Assembly (NCBI GenBank): GCA_016191895.1
Contig: JACPVD010000019.1
Span: forward strand, 1 to 6,450
From: Chloroflexota bacterium
Lineage (GTDB): Bacteria; Chloroflexota; Anaerolineae; Anaerolineales; Villigracilaceae
Direction of reading: 5' to 3'
Length of the DNA stretch: 6,450 nucleotides
Position numbers and translations under genes: made by a program. Positions 5,120-6,450 of the stretch are shown in pieces. Each line of letters opens with the position of its first letter. Within the stretch, counting starts at the first letter, position 1. The notes under the pieces are model-generated. The model was not told where the DNA came from and did no database searches. It saw nothing but the letters and a program-made list of their open reading frames with translations.

Positions 5120-6220
5120 ATGAAAACAAAAAAAACAACCAAAGTAAGAAAATCCAATCCGTTGAGCGCTATAGAGCCGTTTCTGGCAGACGCAAAGGTC
5201 ACGGAAATCCTGATCAACGGCCATGAGAATTTTCAGGTGGCGAAGAGCGGCAAATTGATGGATGTGCCCAGCCCGTTCAAGACCGAAGCGGAATTGGTCG
5301 CGTTGATTCAAGCCATTGCCGAGCCGCTCGGGCGGGTGGCGGATGAGTCCCACCCGATCCTTGACCTGCGCTTGCAGGATGGTTCGCGCGTGCATGTGGT
5401 GATGCCGCCGATTTCGTTGAATGGGCCGGTGGTGACCATTCGCAAGGTAGTTGTTGGACGCCTAAGCGCGAAAGACCTGGTGGAGTTCGGCGCGGTTTCG
5501 CAGGAAATCATCGACTTGCTCAAGGCCTGCGTGCAGGCGCGGCTCAACATTTTGGTAGCCGGCGGCGCCAGCTCCGGCAGGACAACGATCCTGACAATTC
5601 TCGCGAATATGATCGAGGACGATGAGCGGATCATCCTTCTGCAAAGTCAGGATGAGGTATTTATAAAAAAGCCGCGCCTTATCAAACTGGAGACGCGGCC
5701 GGCGAATGTGGATGGGCGCGGCGAGATCACCATGCGCCAGTTGGTGGCCAGTGCAGTGAACCTGATCCCGGAACGGATTGTAACAACGGACATTGCCGGC
5801 GGCGAAGCCCTGGAATTGCTTCAGGCGATGAACTCCGGCCACGACGGTTGCATGCAGGGCATGCATGCAAACAGCCCCTTCGACGCGCTGGTGCGGCTGG
5901 AGGAAATGGTGGGCTATGCCAACCCATCGATGCCGACGTTGAGCGTCCGCAGTTTGATCTCCTCCGCGATCGACCTCATCGTTTATGTGGAACGGCTCCG
6001 AACCGGTCAGCGTCGAATCATGAAGGTCACCGAGGTCACCGGGTTAACTGATTCGGTCGTCGCCCTGCGCGATATCTTTGAGTTCGAACAGTTAGGTTAT
6101 CAGAACGGCCAAATCGAAGGCGATTTTTTTGCGACCGGGAATATCCCCAAATTCATGGATCGCATACAGGAGGTGGGCATCGACCTGCCGCTTTCGATCT
6201 TCACGCCGAAGACGAAGTAA
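5120..6220 (+). CDS. CpaF/TadA-like type II/IV secretion ATPase homologue, probably catalytically degenerate
   Basis: A 366-residue cytosolic protein that aligns along its length with CpaF/TadA, the ATPase driving Tad-type pili and related secretion. N-terminal family blocks are clear: PFLADAKVTEILING (20-34), DGSRVHVVMPPISLNGP (87-103), TIRK. In the ATPase core LETRPANVDGRGEIT (190-204), GGEALELLQAMNSGHDG (227-243) and the His box HANS (H249) are kept. Catalytic positions are not. Walker A reads GGASSGRTT (148-156), with R154 where lysine is normal (codon AGG, one base from AAG). The Glu box, usually IEDAAEL, reads LQSQDEV. Walker B, usually VGEVRG, reads TTDIAG (D224, A226). The arginines in LVRNALRMRPDR are lost in LVASAVNLIPER. 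The length is short of typical CpaF (about 420-480) because the N-terminal extension is missing. No tadB/tadC partners are adjacent; the next gene is convergent. It may be a regulatory or structural paralogue. The start is fixed by the Shine-Dalgarno at 5107. Confidence 0.85.
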   Translation: MKTKKTTKVRKSNPLSAIEPFLADAKVTEILINGHENFQVAKSGKLMDVPSPFKTEAELVALIQAIAEPLGRVADESHPILDLRLQDGSRVHVVMPPISLNGPVVTIRKVVVGRLSAKDLVEFGAVSQEIIDLLKACVQARLNILVAGGASSGRTTILTILANMIEDDERIILLQSQDEVFIKKPRLIKLETRPANVDGRGEITMRQLVASAVNLIPERIVTTDIAGGEALELLQAMNSGHDGCMQGMHANSPFDALVRLEEMVGYANPSMPTLSVRSLISSAIDLIVYVERLRTGQRRIMKVTEVTGLTDSVVALRDIFEFEQLGYQNGQIEGDFFATGNIPKFMDRIQEVGIDLPLSIFTPKTK

Positions 6221-6225
6221 CCTGG

Positions 6226-6261
6226 AAATAAAAGATGCTGGGGCGGGACGTTCCCCGCCCC
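6226..6261 (-). terminator. GC-rich intrinsic terminator between convergent genes
   Basis: GGGGCGGG (6240-6247) and CCCGCCCC (6254-6261) form a perfect 8-bp stem with a 6-base loop. On the minus strand the hairpin is followed, after four bases (AGCA), by TCTTTTATTT (complement of 6226-6235), so it best serves the minus-strand gene ending at 6297. On the plus strand no T-run follows, though the stem may still slow transcription from the CpaF-like gene, whose stop is 20 bases upstream. Confidence 0.65.
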
Positions 6262-6296
6262 GACACCCTTCGAGTCAACTCCCTGCCGAGTTTTGC

Positions 6297-6450
6297 CTAT
6301 TCATTAAGGACAGCCACCTTTGTTTGCGGGTCGAATTTTACGTTGACGGTTTTGGCCGCCATGCGGAAATGGCTGGCGCGTTCACGATGAAGGATCTCTT
6401 TCATGCGGGTGGCGACGGTCTCCCCGTTGTAGTTTATTTCCAGGTCGAAC
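6297..6450 (-). CDS. C-terminal end of an unrecognised protein
   Basis: The last 50 residues of a minus-strand gene that enters from the right edge; the stop TAG is the complement of 6297-6299. The frame stays open to the window edge, and convergent orientation plus a terminator directly downstream support it as a real gene. The visible part is polar and charged, with a probable amphipathic helix (ETVATRMKEILHRERASHF) followed by a short strand-like tail ending KVAVLNE. No motif is recognised and no function is proposed; a small soluble or cytoplasmic C-terminal domain fits the composition. Confidence 0.6.
   Translation of the reverse strand, partial: FDLEINYNGETVATRMKEILHRERASHFRMAAKTVNVKFDPQTKVAVLNE

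Noticed and set aside
6025..6041. Tandem GGTCACCG direct repeat
   Set aside because: It is two short near-copies coding for VTEVT in a region conserved in CpaF proteins, explained by protein sequence.
6277..6292. Hairpin AACTC/GAGTT near the end of the minus-strand gene
   Set aside because: A 5-bp AT-containing stem is too weak; the nearby 8-bp GC stem at 6240-6261 is the convincing one.

Overview
The window looks like a chromosomal segment of a moderately GC-rich bacterium, most plausibly a member of the Chloroflexota (Anaerolineae-like). This is an inference from the gene mix: a bacterial mevalonate kinase, a DPPR-synthase-like UbiA enzyme, a soluble Hanks-type kinase joined to a LuxR domain, a CpaF-type ATPase, and dispersed hairpin repeats between and inside genes. 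No plasmid, phage, insertion-sequence, tRNA, rRNA or CRISPR signature was seen.

Layout. Positions 1-393 (minus strand) hold the N-terminal 131 residues of a TlyA-type rRNA 2'-O-methyltransferase, running off the left edge. A 30-bp divergent gap carries two back-to-back -10 elements, both so close to the start codons that both mRNAs would be leaderless or nearly so. A two-gene operon follows on the plus strand: a UbiA-family polyprenyl-phosphate phosphoribosyltransferase (424-1293) and a mevalonate kinase (1290-2237), overlapping by 4 bp. The kinase gene carries a 50-bp palindromic repeat inserted in frame. A CPBP-family membrane protein (2336-2950) comes next, bracketed by two related hairpin repeats in opposite orientation (2264-2319 and 3038-3114).

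Positions 3173-4996 encode a 607-residue soluble protein joining a Ser/Thr protein kinase with complete catalytic motifs, a NarX-like histidine-kinase core that has lost its phospho-acceptor histidine and ATP-binding boxes, and a C-terminal LuxR DNA-binding domain. This is the most striking item in the window. Next, with its own promoter and ribosome binding site, is a stand-alone CpaF/TadA-like protein (5120-6220) in which the Walker A lysine and most catalytic acidic and arginine positions are replaced, so it is probably a pseudo-ATPase. A GC-rich hairpin separates it from the convergent C-terminal end of an unrecognised minus-strand gene (6297-6450).

How they fit together. The UbiA enzyme and mevalonate kinase can be linked through isoprenoid lipid carriers: one helps make isoprenoid precursors and the other uses a polyprenyl phosphate. 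The kinase/LuxR fusion and the degenerate CpaF protein are adjacent and co-directional but have separate promoters; a regulatory link between them is only a hypothesis. Two degenerate signalling or energy enzymes side by side suggest domains kept for binding rather than catalysis.
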